Both the position numbers and the translations under genes were made by a program. A stretch of 64,000 nt of DNA from Pseudoalteromonas espejiana DSM 9414 (GTDB lineage: Bacteria; Pseudomonadota; Gammaproteobacteria; Enterobacterales; Alteromonadaceae), in the NCBI RefSeq assembly GCF_002221525.1, contig NZ_CP011028.1:755001-819000 (forward strand), given 5' to 3'. Under the pieces are notes generated by a model. That model did not search any database and was not told the DNA's origin. It saw nothing but the letters and a program-made list of their open reading frames with translations. This document shows positions 16,964-26,863 of this stretch, one piece after another (within the stretch, counting starts at the first letter, position 1; each line of letters starts with the position of its first letter).

Positions 16964-19819
16964 CTATAAACTTTCTATTTTAGTTTTTTGCTCAAGTAGC
17001 TTAGTTTTAGCATCAGTGAACTCAGCTAATTTAGCGTTTTCTTTTGCAAGTACAGCCTCTGGTGCATTGTTTACAAACTTTTCGTTTGCTAGTTTGTTTT
17101 GCACTTGTGCTAGGCCTTTTTCTGCTTTTTCGAGTTGCTTGTTAATACGTGCAAGCTCGGCTTCAACATCAATTAAGCCCGCCATTGGGATCATAATTTC
17201 AAGGTTACCAACATAAGAGGTTGCACACGCAGGTGCCCCGTCTTTGTTATCAAGCAAAGTGAATGCTTCAATTTTAGCAAGTGAGGCTATAAACGCTTCG
17301 TTCTCGTTAATACGGCGCTCGTCATCGCTTGAAGCGTTAGCAAGTAGCACGCTAAGCGGTTTGCTTGGGCTAATATCCATTTCACCGCGAATAACACGAA
17401 TTGCTAAAATGAATTGTTTAACCCATTCTAAATCGTCCATCGCTTGTGCATCAACGTTTGCTTCATTATAAACAGGGAAGCCTTGTACCATAATACTCGT
17501 GCCGGCTGTTTCAAGGCCAGCAAGTGGTGCTACGCGTTGCCAAATTGTTTCTGTGATGTATGGCATCATTGGGTGCATTAAGCGCAGTAAGCTTTCAAGC
17601 ACGGTAATTAGCGTGTTACGCGTACCACGTTGTTGTGCTTCACTGCCTTTGAATAATACAGGTTTAGTTAGCTCTAAGTACCAATCACAGAACTGGTTCC
17701 ATGTGAATTCGTAAAGTGTGTTTGCAGCTAAATCAAAGCGGTAGTTATCAAGGTGCTCAGTATAGGTTTTAACGGTTGATTCAAATTGGCCTAAAATCCA
17801 ACGATCAGCTAATGAAAACTCTTTTTCAGCATCGCTTGCAAAACCACAGTCTTGCTCTTCTGTGTTCATTAATACGTAACGACTCGCGTTCCATAGTTTA
17901 TTACAGAAGTTACGGTAACCTTCAAGGCGGTTCATGTCCCAGTTAATATCACGGCCGGTAGATGCCATTGCTGCAAGGGTAAAGCGAAGCGCGTCGGTAC
18001 CGTGTGCTTCAATACCGTTTGCAAATACTTTACGCGTATCTTTTTCTATTTTTGCAGCAAGTTTAGGCTGCATCATGTTGCCAGTACGCTTTTGTACTAA
18101 GTCTTCAAGCTCAATGCCGTCAATCATATCTAGCGGGTCAAGTACGTTACCTTTTGACTTAGACATTTTATCGCCGTTGTCATCACGTATTAGGCCCGTT
18201 ACATAGACGGTTTTAAACGGCACTTGTGGTTTGCCGTTTTCATCTTTTATAAAGTGCAGCGTCATCATGATCATGCGCGCAACCCAGAAAAAGATAATAT
18301 CAAAACCTGTTACCAACACGTCAGACGGGTGGAAGGTTTTTAAATCATCGGTATTTTCTGGCCAACCTTGCGTTGAGAACGTCCAAAGCGCAGACGAGAA
18401 CCAGGTATCAAGTACATCTTCGTCTTGGCTTAGCGCAACATCATCTGCAATGTTGTTGTCGCGGCGTACTTCTGCTTCATCGCGGCCAACGTATACGTTA
18501 CCTTCGCTGTCGTACCAAGCTGGAATACGGTGACCCCACCAAAGCTGGCGTGAAATACACCAATCTTGTACGTCGTTCATCCACGAAAAGTACATGTTTT
18601 CGTATTGCTTAGGAACAAATTGAATATCGCCGTTTTTAACCGCGTCTTTTGCAGGTTCAGCAAGAGGGGCAACACGTACATACCATTGGTCGGTAAGCAG
18701 TGGCTCAATAACCACACCAGAGCGGTCGCCGTATGGAACAGTTAGGCCATGATCTTCAATTTTTTCAAGTAGGCCAAGCTCTTCAAATTCAGTCACAATG
18801 GCTTTACGTGCAGCAAAGCGGTCTAGGCCGTGTAAGCGCCCAGGAATTGGCGCGTCAAATACAAGCTCTTTACCGTCAAAGGTGTATGTTTCACCTTGCG
18901 TTAAAATTGCGGCGTCTTTATCGAAAATGTTGATCATTGGCATTTGATGACGCTTGCCAACTTCGTTATCGTTAAAGTCGTGCGCTGGGGTTATTTTTAC
19001 ACAACCTGTGCCTTTGTCTTTATCGGCATGTTCATCGGCAACAATTTTAATACGACGATTAACGATAGGTAATAAAATGTCTTTACCAATTAAATCTGTG
19101 TAGCGCTCGTCATCTGGGTTTACTGCAACACCTGAGTCACCTAGCATGGTTTCTGGGCGCGTAGTCGCCACTACAATGTAGTCTTTACCGTCTTGTGTTT
19201 TAACGCCATCGGCTAATGGGTAACGTAAGTTCCACATGTGACCTTGTTTGTCTTTGTTTTCAACTTCAAGGTCTGAAATAGCGGTGTGTAATTTTGGATC
19301 CCAGTTTACTAAGCGCTTACCACGATAAATTAGGTTTTCTTTGTGAAGGCGTACAAACACTTCTTTAACGGCTTCAGATAGGCCATCGTCCATAGTAAAA
19401 CGTTCACGGTCCCAATCAACTGATGCGCCAAGGCGACGAAGCTGCTTTGTAATTGTGCCACCAGATTCGTTTTTCCATTCCCAGATTTTATTAATAAAAT
19501 CTTCGCGGCCTAAATCGTGGCGTGTTTTACCTTCTTCAGCATGCAGTTTACGCTCAACCAACATTTGCGTTGCAATACCTGCGTGGTCAGTACCTACTTG
19601 CCATAATGTGTTGTTACCTTGCATACGTTTAAAACGCGTTAGGGTATCCATTATTGTATCTTGGAAGGCGTGGCCCATGTGTAAGCTACCAGTAACATTT
19701 GGCGGCGGGATCATAATTGAATACGGTACGCCTTGGCCAGATGGCTTAAAGTAGCCTTTTTGTTCCCAGTCTTGGTATAGCGACTGTTCAATATCTTGCG
19801 GATTGTAGGTTTTATCCAT
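16964..19819 (-). CDS. valS: valyl-tRNA synthetase
   Basis: Class I aminoacyl-tRNA synthetase, 951 residues, the same length as E. coli ValS. The HIGH-type motif is in [13 protein letters not shown] (residues 47-50), and the KMSKS loop in [15 protein letters not shown] near residue 553. The CP1 editing domain contains [12 protein letters not shown]. The C-terminal 70 residues form the tRNA-binding coiled coil ([20 protein letters not shown]). Last gene of the conserved pepA-holC-valS order. Confidence 0.97.
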   Translation of the reverse strand: MDKTYNPQDIEQSLYQDWEQKGYFKPSGQGVPYSIMIPPPNVTGSLHMGHAFQDTIMDTLTRFKRMQGNNTLWQVGTDHAGIATQMLVERKLHAEEGKTRHDLGREDFINKIWEWKNESGGTITKQLRRLGASVDWDRERFTMDDGLSEAVKEVFVRLHKENLIYRGKRLVNWDPKLHTAISDLEVENKDKQGHMWNLRYPLADGVKTQDGKDYIVVATTRPETMLGDSGVAVNPDDERYTDLIGKDILLPIVNRRIKIVADEHADKDKGTGCVKITPAHDFNDNEVGKRHQMPMINIFDKDAAILTQGETYTFDGKELVFDAPIPGRLHGLDRFAARKAIVTEFEELGLLEKIEDHGLTVPYGDRSGVVIEPLLTDQWYVRVAPLAEPAKDAVKNGDIQFVPKQYENMYFSWMNDVQDWCISRQLWWGHRIPAWYDSEGNVYVGRDEAEVRRDNNIADDVALSQDEDVLDTWFSSALWTFSTQGWPENTDDLKTFHPSDVLVTGFDIIFFWVARMIMMTLHFIKDENGKPQVPFKTVYVTGLIRDDNGDKMSKSKGNVLDPLDMIDGIELEDLVQKRTGNMMQPKLAAKIEKDTRKVFANGIEAHGTDALRFTLAAMASTGRDINWDMNRLEGYRNFCNKLWNASRYVLMNTEEQDCGFASDAEKEFSLADRWILGQFESTVKTYTEHLDNYRFDLAANTLYEFTWNQFCDWYLELTKPVLFKGSEAQQRGTRNTLITVLESLLRLMHPMMPYITETIWQRVAPLAGLETAGTSIMVQGFPVYNEANVDAQAMDDLEWVKQFILAIRVIRGEMDISPSKPLSVLLANASSDDERRINENEAFIASLAKIEAFTLLDNKDGAPACATSYVGNLEIMIPMAGLIDVEAELARINKQLEKAEKGLAQVQNKLANEKFVNNAPEAVLAKENAKLAEFTDAKTKLLEQKTKIESL

Positions 19820-19873
19820 TACACAGAACCTTAAATAAGTACTTAAATTAGTTGGTTAGCTTTTCCTAAACGG

Positions 19874-20320
19874 CTAGCTATTTATATCTTGCGTGTTGAT
19901 ATTGGCACCAAGTTGGCGCAGCTTTTTAAAGCGCTCGCGAGCGGCTTGTTTAGCTACAGACTCTACTGGTACAAAATCAAAAACTTGGCTAAAGCGTCTA
20001 ATAAAATCGGGTAGATTATTAGCTAAGTTAATTAAAACGTTACGTTTGCCAACAGGGGGCGTGGTGCCTATTTCTACTGGTGCGCCGGCTTTTGGGCCTT
20101 CGCCTTGTAGGTTGTGGGGCACAAAACTGTCGGGATCAAATGCCCAAAGGGTTTCGTCAATGGCATAGGCGGTGTGTTCGTTATCAACAAAAATAAACAC
20201 ACGGTTTCCCGAACGATACTGCTGTGCGGCAATTTGAGCTGCTAAAGCAAAATGATCATCAGGCTTAGCTTTTGATTCATCTTGTTGCTTTAGAACGAAA
20301 AATTGAGCATTCATGTTCAT
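19874..20320 (-). CDS. holC: DNA polymerase III chi subunit
   Basis: HolC chi subunit of the clamp-loader complex, which links the polymerase to SSB. The diagnostic segment ETLWAFDPDSFVPHNLQGEG is followed by GAPVEIGT and a C-terminal VFDFVPVESVAKQAARERF, closely paralleling E. coli chi. The frame is open upstream to 20356, but MNMNAQFFVLKQ at 20320 (or 20314) fits the family N-terminus. Between pepA and valS as in E. coli. Confidence 0.9.
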   Translation of the reverse strand: MNMNAQFFVLKQQDESKAKPDDHFALAAQIAAQQYRSGNRVFIFVDNEHTAYAIDETLWAFDPDSFVPHNLQGEGPKAGAPVEIGTTPPVGKRNVLINLANNLPDFIRRFSQVFDFVPVESVAKQAARERFKKLRQLGANINTQDINS

Positions 20321-20436
20321 TGTATCGGGGTTTCCCATGACATTGAATGTGCACATAGTTAATACACATAAATTAAGAGGCAGATTTTGCCATATAACCG
20401 GGTTTGCTTCAATTAATACGCTAATAAATACAGCAA

Positions 20437-20461
20437 TAAAAAAGGCGCCAAATGGCGCCTT
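20437..20461 (-). terminator. intrinsic terminator of pepA
   Basis: On the minus strand AAGGCGCC and GGCGCCTT pair perfectly around ATTT and lead into a run of Ts (the A-run at 20437-20443 on the plus strand). It lies 20 bases after the pepA stop, so holC-valS probably have their own promoter or depend on read-through. Confidence 0.85.
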
Positions 20462-20481
20462 AATATAAGCTTTGCAAGTTA

Positions 20482-21993
20482 TTAATCGTGTGCGGCTTCG
20501 CTTACGCCGGCGCGGTTTAATAAATACTGAGTAAGCATAGGAACAGGGCGACCCGTTGCGCCTTTTTTAGCGCCACTGCGCCAGGCTGTACCGGCTACAT
20601 CTAAATGTGCCCAGTTATACTTTTTAGTAAACTTAGATAAGAAACACGCTGCGGTAATAGTACCTGCAGAGCGCCCGCCTAAGTTTGTAAAATCAGCAAA
20701 CGGGCTATCTAGTTGATCTTGATAGTCATCCCACAGCGGTAACTGCCATGCACGGTCGCCACTTTGCTCAGACGCTTTTAATAAGTCATGGGCTAGTGGA
20801 TTATGATTTGACAGTAAACCTGTAGCATGTGCACCAAGAGCAACAATACATGCACCTGTTAGTGTGGCTACGTCAATGACTGTATCTGGGTCAAAGCGCT
20901 CAACGTAAGTAAGTGCATCACATAATACTAAACGCCCTTCAGCATCAGTATTAAGTACTTCAACGGTTTGGCCCGACATAGTTGTTAAAATATCACCTGG
21001 GCGATACGCGTTAGAGCTTGGCATGTTTTCACAGCCGGCTAAAACGCCAATTACGTTAATAGGTAGCTGCATTTGCGCAAGTGCACGCATTGCACCAATA
21101 ACACCTGCTGCGCCACCCATGTCGTATTTCATTTCGTCCATGGCTTCGCCAGGTTTAATTGAAATACCGCCCGAGTCAAACGTTAAACCTTTACCAACAA
21201 GTACAATTGGCGCTTGGTCATCAGCTGCGCCTTTGTAGTTAATAACCGACATAACCGATTCGTTGTCACTACCACGGCCTACAGCTAAGTATGAATTCAT
21301 ACCAAGCTCTGCCATTTTTTCTTCGCCAATAATATCAACAGTAATGTTATCAAAATTAGTAGCTAGCTCTTGCGCTTGCTCGCCTAAATACGCAGGGTTA
21401 CAAATATTAGGTGGCATGTTTGCTACGTCTTTACATAGCTTGCTACCTGCGGCTATTGCAAGGCCGTGCTCAATTGCGCTTTCGCCGATAGTAAGTTCGC
21501 GGCGTGTAGGTACATTAAACACAATTTTACGAAGCGGGCGACGAGGGTCTACTTTTTTGCTTTTTAATTGGTTAAATGTGTATAAGCAATCTTGCGTTGT
21601 TTCTACTGCTTGGCGCACTTTCCAGTAGGTATCGCGGCCTTTAACGTGCTGCTCTGTTAAAAAGCATACCGCTTCCATTGAACCGGTTTCGTTTAAGGTA
21701 TTAATTGTTTTAGAAATAATTTGTTTATATTGCTTATCGTCAAGCTCACGCTCTTTACCACAGCCAACAAGCAATACGCGCTCGCTTAAAACATTAGGTA
21801 CATGGTGCAATAATAAAACTTGCCCTGGCTTGCCTTCTAAATCGCCACGGCGTAATAAATTTGAGATATAACCATCGCTGATTTTATCGAGTTGTTCACC
21901 AATGGGGGATAACCTACGTGGTTCGTAAACGCCAACGACGATACACGCGCTGCGTTGTTTTTCTGGGCTACCACTTTTTACGTTAAATTCCAT
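20482..21993 (-). CDS. pepA: leucyl aminopeptidase PepA
   Basis: M17 dizinc leucyl aminopeptidase, 503 residues from the ATG at 21993, identical in length to E. coli PepA. The signature [14 protein letters not shown] near residue 346 carries metal and catalytic residues. The [16 protein letters not shown] and KYDMGGAAG segments supply the other metal ligands. AGGAGTGACA precedes this ATG, so the in-frame GTG two codons earlier is rejected. In E. coli the protein also acts in Xer recombination and transcriptional control as an architectural DNA-binding protein. Divergent from lptF. Confidence 0.96.
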   Translation of the reverse strand: MEFNVKSGSPEKQRSACIVVGVYEPRRLSPIGEQLDKISDGYISNLLRRGDLEGKPGQVLLLHHVPNVLSERVLLVGCGKERELDDKQYKQIISKTINTLNETGSMEAVCFLTEQHVKGRDTYWKVRQAVETTQDCLYTFNQLKSKKVDPRRPLRKIVFNVPTRRELTIGESAIEHGLAIAAGSKLCKDVANMPPNICNPAYLGEQAQELATNFDNITVDIIGEEKMAELGMNSYLAVGRGSDNESVMSVINYKGAADDQAPIVLVGKGLTFDSGGISIKPGEAMDEMKYDMGGAAGVIGAMRALAQMQLPINVIGVLAGCENMPSSNAYRPGDILTTMSGQTVEVLNTDAEGRLVLCDALTYVERFDPDTVIDVATLTGACIVALGAHATGLLSNHNPLAHDLLKASEQSGDRAWQLPLWDDYQDQLDSPFADFTNLGGRSAGTITAACFLSKFTKKYNWAHLDVAGTAWRSGAKKGATGRPVPMLTQYLLNRAGVSEAAHD

Positions 21994-22302
21994 TGTCACT
22001 CCTGGTTGTGAGTCATTTACGTTATTAAATTGGGGCTAAAAAAAGAAAATCTAGTCCTAGCTACGTAACTTATGTAGAGATAATCTTAATTTTAGCTGAT
22101 TTTTTCTGACTCTTACTGTGTAATTGAACTTTATATGTTTAAGGGCTACTAATGCAACAATATATCTTGCACTTAGGTAGGATAATTAATTTTGTTAGCT
22201 TATAATAATGGCTTATTTACCAGATAAAACTGAGTAAAATAGCTACTTTATTATCAAATTATCACTATTGTAGTGAAATTCTATGTTTAACAGGGGCGAG
22301 CA
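21994..22302. other. pepA-lptF divergent intergenic region
   Basis: 309 bases of AT-rich sequence between two divergent, essential-type genes. Several TATAAT-like hexamers occur (for example near 22201), but none has a convincing -35 at the right distance. No repeat, RNA gene or ORF was seen. Confidence 0.5.
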
Positions 22303-23415
22303 TTGCTTATTTTTCGTTATTTGACCGCTGAGGTTTTAAAATCGCAGGTCGCCGTATTTTTAACTCTAATGACCATTTTTGTGTCACAAAAGTTTGTGGT
22401 TATTTTAGGTGATGCCTCAGAAGGGAGCATTCCTGCCAAATTAGTATTATCGATGATTGCGCTTAAATTGCCGCAATTGGCCTCGTTAATCCTGCCATTA
22501 AGTATTTTTTTAGGCATTATTTTAGCTTATAGCCGTATTTACGCCGACAGTGAAATGACCGTGCTTAAAGCCTGTGGTGTAAGTGAATGGTATGTAGTGC
22601 GTGTTACGCTTATTTCTAGTGTGGGTTTAGCTATATTGGCAGCCTCACTGACAATGTACCTTGCGCCGTGGGCCAGCGAGCAAGAGTACCAATTAAAAGA
22701 ACAAGCCAAAGCCGATGCAGGCTTATCAGCGCTCAGGGCTGGGCGGTTCCAGCAAACGGGTAATGAAAAAGCCGTGGTGTTTATTCATAACATTGAAAAC
22801 GGCGGTAAAGAGCTCAACAAAGTATTTGTTGCACAGCTGCCCGATACCGAAAAAGACGACCTAGCGCGTTTAGTTTACGCCGAGCAAGGCGTCGTAGTAG
22901 AGGCTGTAAATGGCGAGCAACAATTAGTACTTACCGATGGCAAACGCTACGAAACCGACGGTGAAACACCTGCGCTTAATTTAACGCAATTTGATGGCTA
23001 CAGCGTACAAATACGCGAACAAGAAATAGAGCATCAACGTCGTAAATTAGAGGCAATACCCACAAACCAACTATTGCCGTTAAATACTTCTGAGTCTATT
23101 GCACAGTGGCAATGGCGTATTGCTATACCGCTGTCTATACCGCTACTTACGTTAATTGCCGTGCCTTTAAGTGTGGTGAATCCTCGCCAAGGTAAATTTG
23201 CTAAACTAGTACCCGCCATTAGCTTATATTTAGGTTACTTTATATTGCTTAACGCTGCTAAATTTGCAGTGGAAGATGGTAAAATTCCGCCGTCAATTGG
23301 CCTGTGGTGGATACATTTAAGTGCCTTATTTATTGGTAGTTTATTAATAATTAAAGGCCGCCCATTAGGTGCATGGCTTAAAGCCGTTGTGACAAAACGG
23401 GAGCTAAGCGCATGA
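22303..23415 (+). CDS. lptF: LPS export ABC transporter permease LptF
   Basis: A 370-residue YjgP/YjgQ-family permease of the LptB2FG complex, which extracts lipopolysaccharide from the inner membrane. It begins at a TTG (MLIFRYLTAEVLKSQ) preceded by AGGGGCGAG; the E. coli LptF N-terminus aligns to this position. Three N-terminal helices, a periplasmic beta-jellyroll (about residues 125-260, with QYELKEQAK-like character) and three C-terminal helices are visible. It overlaps lptG by four bases and is divergent from pepA, as in E. coli. Confidence 0.93.
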   Translation: MLIFRYLTAEVLKSQVAVFLTLMTIFVSQKFVVILGDASEGSIPAKLVLSMIALKLPQLASLILPLSIFLGIILAYSRIYADSEMTVLKACGVSEWYVVRVTLISSVGLAILAASLTMYLAPWASEQEYQLKEQAKADAGLSALRAGRFQQTGNEKAVVFIHNIENGGKELNKVFVAQLPDTEKDDLARLVYAEQGVVVEAVNGEQQLVLTDGKRYETDGETPALNLTQFDGYSVQIREQEIEHQRRKLEAIPTNQLLPLNTSESIAQWQWRIAIPLSIPLLTLIAVPLSVVNPRQGKFAKLVPAISLYLGYFILLNAAKFAVEDGKIPPSIGLWWIHLSALFIGSLLIIKGRPLGAWLKAVVTKRELSA

Positions 23416-24479
23416 TGAAAACACTTGATTGGTACCTAGGGCGCAGTATTTTACAAACCACAGGTTTTGCACTGTTAGTACTTGCCGGTATTAGCACCTT
23501 AATTAAATTTATAGAGCAGTTAAAATCAGTAGGGCGCGGTAGTTACGATTTAATGACCGCCATGCTTTATACGCTTTATAGTATTCCTGGTGATTTAGTT
23601 ATATTTTTCCCTATGGCGGCGCTCATTGGTGGCTTAACAGGATTAGGCGCTTTAGCCTCTAACAGTGAGCTGGTAGTAATGCAGTCGGCAGGTATGTCGC
23701 GATTACAAATTATTGGCTCAGTGATGAAAACCGCCGTATTCATGGCCATTTGTATGATGGCTCTGGGTGAGTGGGGCGCACCCGAGGCGCAACAACACGC
23801 AAAAGAAATGCGTAACCAGGCAATACATGGCGGCGATGTGTTCAACGCGCAAAAAGGTGTATGGGCTAAAGATGGCAATAACTTTATTAATATTGAAGAT
23901 GTAGACCAAAGCGGGCGCTTAAATGGCGTGCATATGTACCATTTTGATAAGTCACTCGATTTAACACAAATAACTAAAGCTAAAGTTGCGCTTGGGCGTG
24001 ACGAAGGTTGGTTACTGCGCGATGTAAATAAAGTACATATAAGCGACGAGCAAATAAGCAGTGAACACATAGATGAAGAGTTTTACCCGTCGCAATTAAC
24101 CGCTGAAAAGCTAGGGGTCGTATCGGTAAAGCCTGAGTCGCTTTCCTTTACTGGGCTTTGGTCGTACTTAGGGTATTTAAAACAAAATGAGCAAGATACT
24201 AGCACCTATGAGCTAGCCTTATGGCGCAAGCTCATGCAGCCGGTATCGGTTGCAGTTATGCTACTGGTAGCGCTGTCGTTTATATTTGGCCCACTGCGTA
24301 CTGTAACTATGGGCGCACGCATAATTATGGGCGTAGTAACGGGGATCATATTTCACCTAACTAACGAAATATTTGGCCCAGTGGTGATGGTTTACCAAAT
24401 CCCGGCCATTATAGGTGCGGTCCTACCTAGTATTATATTTATAAGCTTTGCTACTTACTTAATGAATAAAAAAGTATAG
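23412..24479 (+). CDS. lptG: LPS export ABC transporter permease LptG
   Basis: Partner permease of LptF, 355 residues. It opens TLDWYLGRSILQTTGF, the family start, and has the LptF/LptG architecture: helices near residues 10-30, 60-80 and 95-120, a periplasmic jellyroll and three C-terminal helices (LMQPVSVAVMLLVALSFIFGPLR). Two tandem ATGs at 23412 and 23415 are possible; the first overlaps the lptF stop. The LptB ATPase and the periplasmic LptA/C are not in this window. Confidence 0.93.
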   Translation: MMKTLDWYLGRSILQTTGFALLVLAGISTLIKFIEQLKSVGRGSYDLMTAMLYTLYSIPGDLVIFFPMAALIGGLTGLGALASNSELVVMQSAGMSRLQIIGSVMKTAVFMAICMMALGEWGAPEAQQHAKEMRNQAIHGGDVFNAQKGVWAKDGNNFINIEDVDQSGRLNGVHMYHFDKSLDLTQITKAKVALGRDEGWLLRDVNKVHISDEQISSEHIDEEFYPSQLTAEKLGVVSVKPESLSFTGLWSYLGYLKQNEQDTSTYELALWRKLMQPVSVAVMLLVALSFIFGPLRTVTMGARIIMGVVTGIIFHLTNEIFGPVVMVYQIPAIIGAVLPSIIFISFATYLMNKKV

Positions 24480-24496
24480 CCAGCGAGTAAGGCATT

Positions 24497-24523
24497 AAAA
24501 AAGGGTGACCAATGGTCACCCTT
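24497..24523 (-). terminator. terminator between lptG and the RDD gene
   Basis: AAGGGTGACC and GGTCACCCTT form a perfect 10-bp stem around AAT. The T-run is on the minus-strand side, so it serves mainly the RDD gene. It may also stop lptG transcripts weakly. Confidence 0.82.
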
Positions 24524-24542
24524 GTTGCTTTTAGTTTCTTTA

Positions 24543-25043
24543 CTAATCAAGCTCGCGGTAAATACGTTTGTTTTCTTCTTTTGTGAGTGTAATGACTTCG
24601 GTTTTAGATAGGTAATCTTGCAGTGCTTTTTTATTTTTAAAATCTATTAATACCACTAAATTACCTAAGCCGAGTAATGCACACAGGCTGCGAACGAGTG
24701 ATTGCGGCCAGCTAATTAAATTCCCCTCAAGGGTTTGTACTTTTAAACGCCATGCACGCATACCAATTGTTTGCCCGCTTTTAGTCCAAAAGTAGCCAAA
24801 AAACACCAAAGTAACAATAACAAGTAGGGCGCTGCGAACGCTTGAGAGCAATAACGAATCTTGAATAAGTGCCGATACATCCTCAGCCCCATTTAAACTA
24901 ATAACATCAAGGATAATAAGCCCTTGTACAGCAAATAAATAGAGCACTACCGTTAACATAGCAAACGCAACAATGGCTAACGTATCGTAAACTAACGATG
25001 CAAAACGGCGCCAAAACCCAGCACGTGGAAACTCACCCGACAT
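24543..25043 (-). CDS. RDD family inner-membrane protein
   Basis: A 166-residue membrane protein with the RDD-domain signature. The N-terminal FWRRFASLVYDTLAIVAFAM has the Arg and Asp of the family. A second helix pair ends in FGYFWTKSGQTIGMRAWRLKV, the second conserved RDD block. Three to four helices are predicted. Some RDD proteins have been linked to ion or solute transport, but the function here is unknown. Convergent with lptG. Confidence 0.85.
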   Translation of the reverse strand: MSGEFPRAGFWRRFASLVYDTLAIVAFAMLTVVLYLFAVQGLIILDVISLNGAEDVSALIQDSLLLSSVRSALLVIVTLVFFGYFWTKSGQTIGMRAWRLKVQTLEGNLISWPQSLVRSLCALLGLGNLVVLIDFKNKKALQDYLSKTEVITLTKEENKRIYRELD

Positions 25044-25214
25044 AAATATACTCTCACTATTAATATGCGCGCTAGTTTAGCAAAAAAGCGTACAAATACT
25101 AAGTGCTATAGTTTAGCGCTATTCTTTTGTGCATTTAGGGGCTAAGCAGTTAATCATAATTATTAGGGGTTGCCTAAATGTTGAGCGGTTGATCATGCTA
25201 ATGTCATAAAACGC

Positions 25215-25242
25215 TTGCTGCTAACCCTATTGTTTGTATAAT
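25215..25242 (+). promoter_or_regulatory. promoter of the tRNA-Leu gene
   Basis: TTGCTG (25215-25220) and a consensus TATAAT (25237-25242) are 16 bases apart. The leader runs about 87 nt to the tRNA and contains a conserved inverted repeat (CTTCT...AGAAG near 25300-25320). The whole block recurs in degenerate form near 34.3 kb. Confidence 0.65.
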
Positions 25243-25335
25243 GCTTGGCATAGAGACGAAGGCACATAAATAATCCTGAGCTCTAAAGTGGTTTTTCTTT
25301 ATCTTCTCGTGTTTAGAAGGTTAAAGAAAAATGAT

Positions 25336-25420
25336 GCCAGCGTGATGAAATTGGTATACATGGGGGATTCAAAATCCCCTGCCGAAAGGCGTGCCGGTTC
25401 GAGCCCGGCCGCTGGTACCA
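25336..25420 (+). tRNA. tRNA-Leu (anticodon CAA)
   Basis: Acceptor GCCAGCG pairs with CGCTGGT, followed by A and an encoded CCA. The anticodon stem GGGGA/TCCCC encloses TTCAAAA, giving anticodon CAA (codon TTG). The long variable arm (GCC-GAAA-GGC) and T arm GCCGG-TTCGAGC-CCGGC are typical of a class II leucine tRNA. Confidence 0.93.
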
Positions 25421-25428
25421 CTTTTTAT

Positions 25429-25459
25429 AACCTCTGCTAGTTTTAGCAGAGGTTTTTTT
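25429..25459 (+). terminator. terminator of tRNA-Leu
   Basis: AACCTCTGCTA and TAGCAGAGGTT form an 11-bp perfect stem around GTTT, followed by a run of Ts; it starts 8 bases after the CCA end of the tRNA. Confidence 0.92.
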
Positions 25460-25576
25460 ATGCCCGAAATTTGTGACGGCGGACTCGATCACCACTCAAG
25501 TGGCGCTAATATTAGCCACAGTCCATCTGCTAGGTGAGAATGAACCGAAGCGAAATATCATAGTTGCTTAAATCTA

Positions 25577-26863
25577 CTATATTGGCAGTAAAATTGTAGC
25601 TACGACGCCTTTGCTGTCATCTCTATTTACTAAACTCAAACTGCCTTTGTGTTGTTCAATCACGTTACGGCAAAAACTGAGTCCAATGCCTTGGCCTTGT
25701 TGTTTAGTTGTATAAAAAGGTACAAATATATTGTCTGGATTTGCAAGGCCATGTCCGTTGTCAGAGATGGTAATGCAGTTCACCGAGTTTTGCGTGCTAA
25801 TAATTTTTAATGCTATTTTAACCGGGCTGGAGCTGGCTTCTATGGCATTTTTTATCAGGTTAATAATTACTTGATTTAAAAATGCACGATCGGCATTAAA
25901 AGTTGAGCAGTTAATGCTACGAGTAAACTCAACCTCAGGGTAAATAGCGCAAACTTGATTGAAAAAAGCCTTACTATTTATGCTAACAATATTGAGTGAA
26001 AGGGCTTTATTTATATCACCATAACGGGTTACAAACTCATTTAGGTGATTACAACGCTCACTTATTACGGTTAATGCTTGGGCTTGACGTGGTTCGGTAA
26101 GCTTTATTGCGAGGTTTTCAGCCATACCAATCACTGGAGTAAGCGAATTACGAATTTCGTGGCCGAGTACGCGAATTATTTGCTGCCATGCTTGTAGTTG
26201 GCTTTCACGAAGAGCAGAGGTGATATTAATCATTACAATAAGTTGATGGCAACTGCCTTGCTCTATAAATTCACTGTGGCGTATTTGCCATTGCTGCGCA
26301 GTAATCGCATCGCTAAGTTGCCAATTAGTATCGTGCTTTATAAGTCCTAATGCCTCTGCGCTTGAGTAGCGCAGAGTTTGCCATGGCGTATTTTTAAATT
26401 CGCTATATGCGTTGTTGGCGTAACTTAGTTTGTTGTTTTGATCGAGCACCATTATTGGTACATTAAAGTGCTCAATTAGCTGATATACCAAAAATACATG
26501 CTGATCATAACGTGATTTTTTCTTAAATAATTCTTCACTTAAAGTAATTAAGCTTTGTTGTAATTGCTTAATGCATCCAATTTGGTAACTTGGTTTAACG
26601 AGTTGGTTGTAATCCTCATTCAAAATAGCATCTAGGTGAGCATGGTTACGATTAAAGCTACTTATAATTTTGTTATAAGTACTCATAAACAACTTAAAAT
26701 AAATAATTAAAAATAGCACTGTAATTGCTACTGAAGTTGCTGTCGACAAGGTAAAGTATTGGCTAATGAAGTAGCAACCAAGTGCAGATAAACAACCGCT
26801 TAGTGCAGCAAAGCTTATTAAACTGCGCTCTAATGAAGAGCTAAAAAGCCAGCGTGCTTTCAT
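25577..26863 (-). CDS. NtrB-like sensor histidine kinase
   Basis: A 428-residue membrane sensor kinase. Two N-terminal helices (about residues 12-32 and 36-60) are followed by a linker, a PAS-like segment (HFNVPIMVLDQNNKLSYANNAY), the H-box VLGHEIRNSLTPVIGMAENL near residue 231, the N-box LINLIKNAIEAS, and the G boxes ISDNGHGLANP and QGQGIGLSFCRN. HEIRNxLTP is the NtrB/AtoS-type H-box. It overlaps the upstream sigma-54 regulator by four bases (ATGA), so the two form a two-component operon transcribed away from the efflux operon. No large periplasmic sensor loop is visible, suggesting it senses the membrane or an internal cue. Confidence 0.88.
   Translation of the reverse strand: MKARWLFSSSLERSLISFAALSGCLSALGCYFISQYFTLSTATSVAITVLFLIIYFKLFMSTYNKIISSFNRNHAHLDAILNEDYNQLVKPSYQIGCIKQLQQSLITLSEELFKKKSRYDQHVFLVYQLIEHFNVPIMVLDQNNKLSYANNAYSEFKNTPWQTLRYSSAEALGLIKHDTNWQLSDAITAQQWQIRHSEFIEQGSCHQLIVMINITSALRESQLQAWQQIIRVLGHEIRNSLTPVIGMAENLAIKLTEPRQAQALTVISERCNHLNEFVTRYGDINKALSLNIVSINSKAFFNQVCAIYPEVEFTRSINCSTFNADRAFLNQVIINLIKNAIEASSSPVKIALKIISTQNSVNCITISDNGHGLANPDNIFVPFYTTKQQGQGIGLSFCRNVIEQHKGSLSLVNRDDSKGVVATILLPI

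Noticed and set aside
17016..19754. Several open frames of 66-100 codons on the plus strand opposite valS
   Set aside because: They mirror valS codons, have no ribosome binding sites and no recognisable domains.
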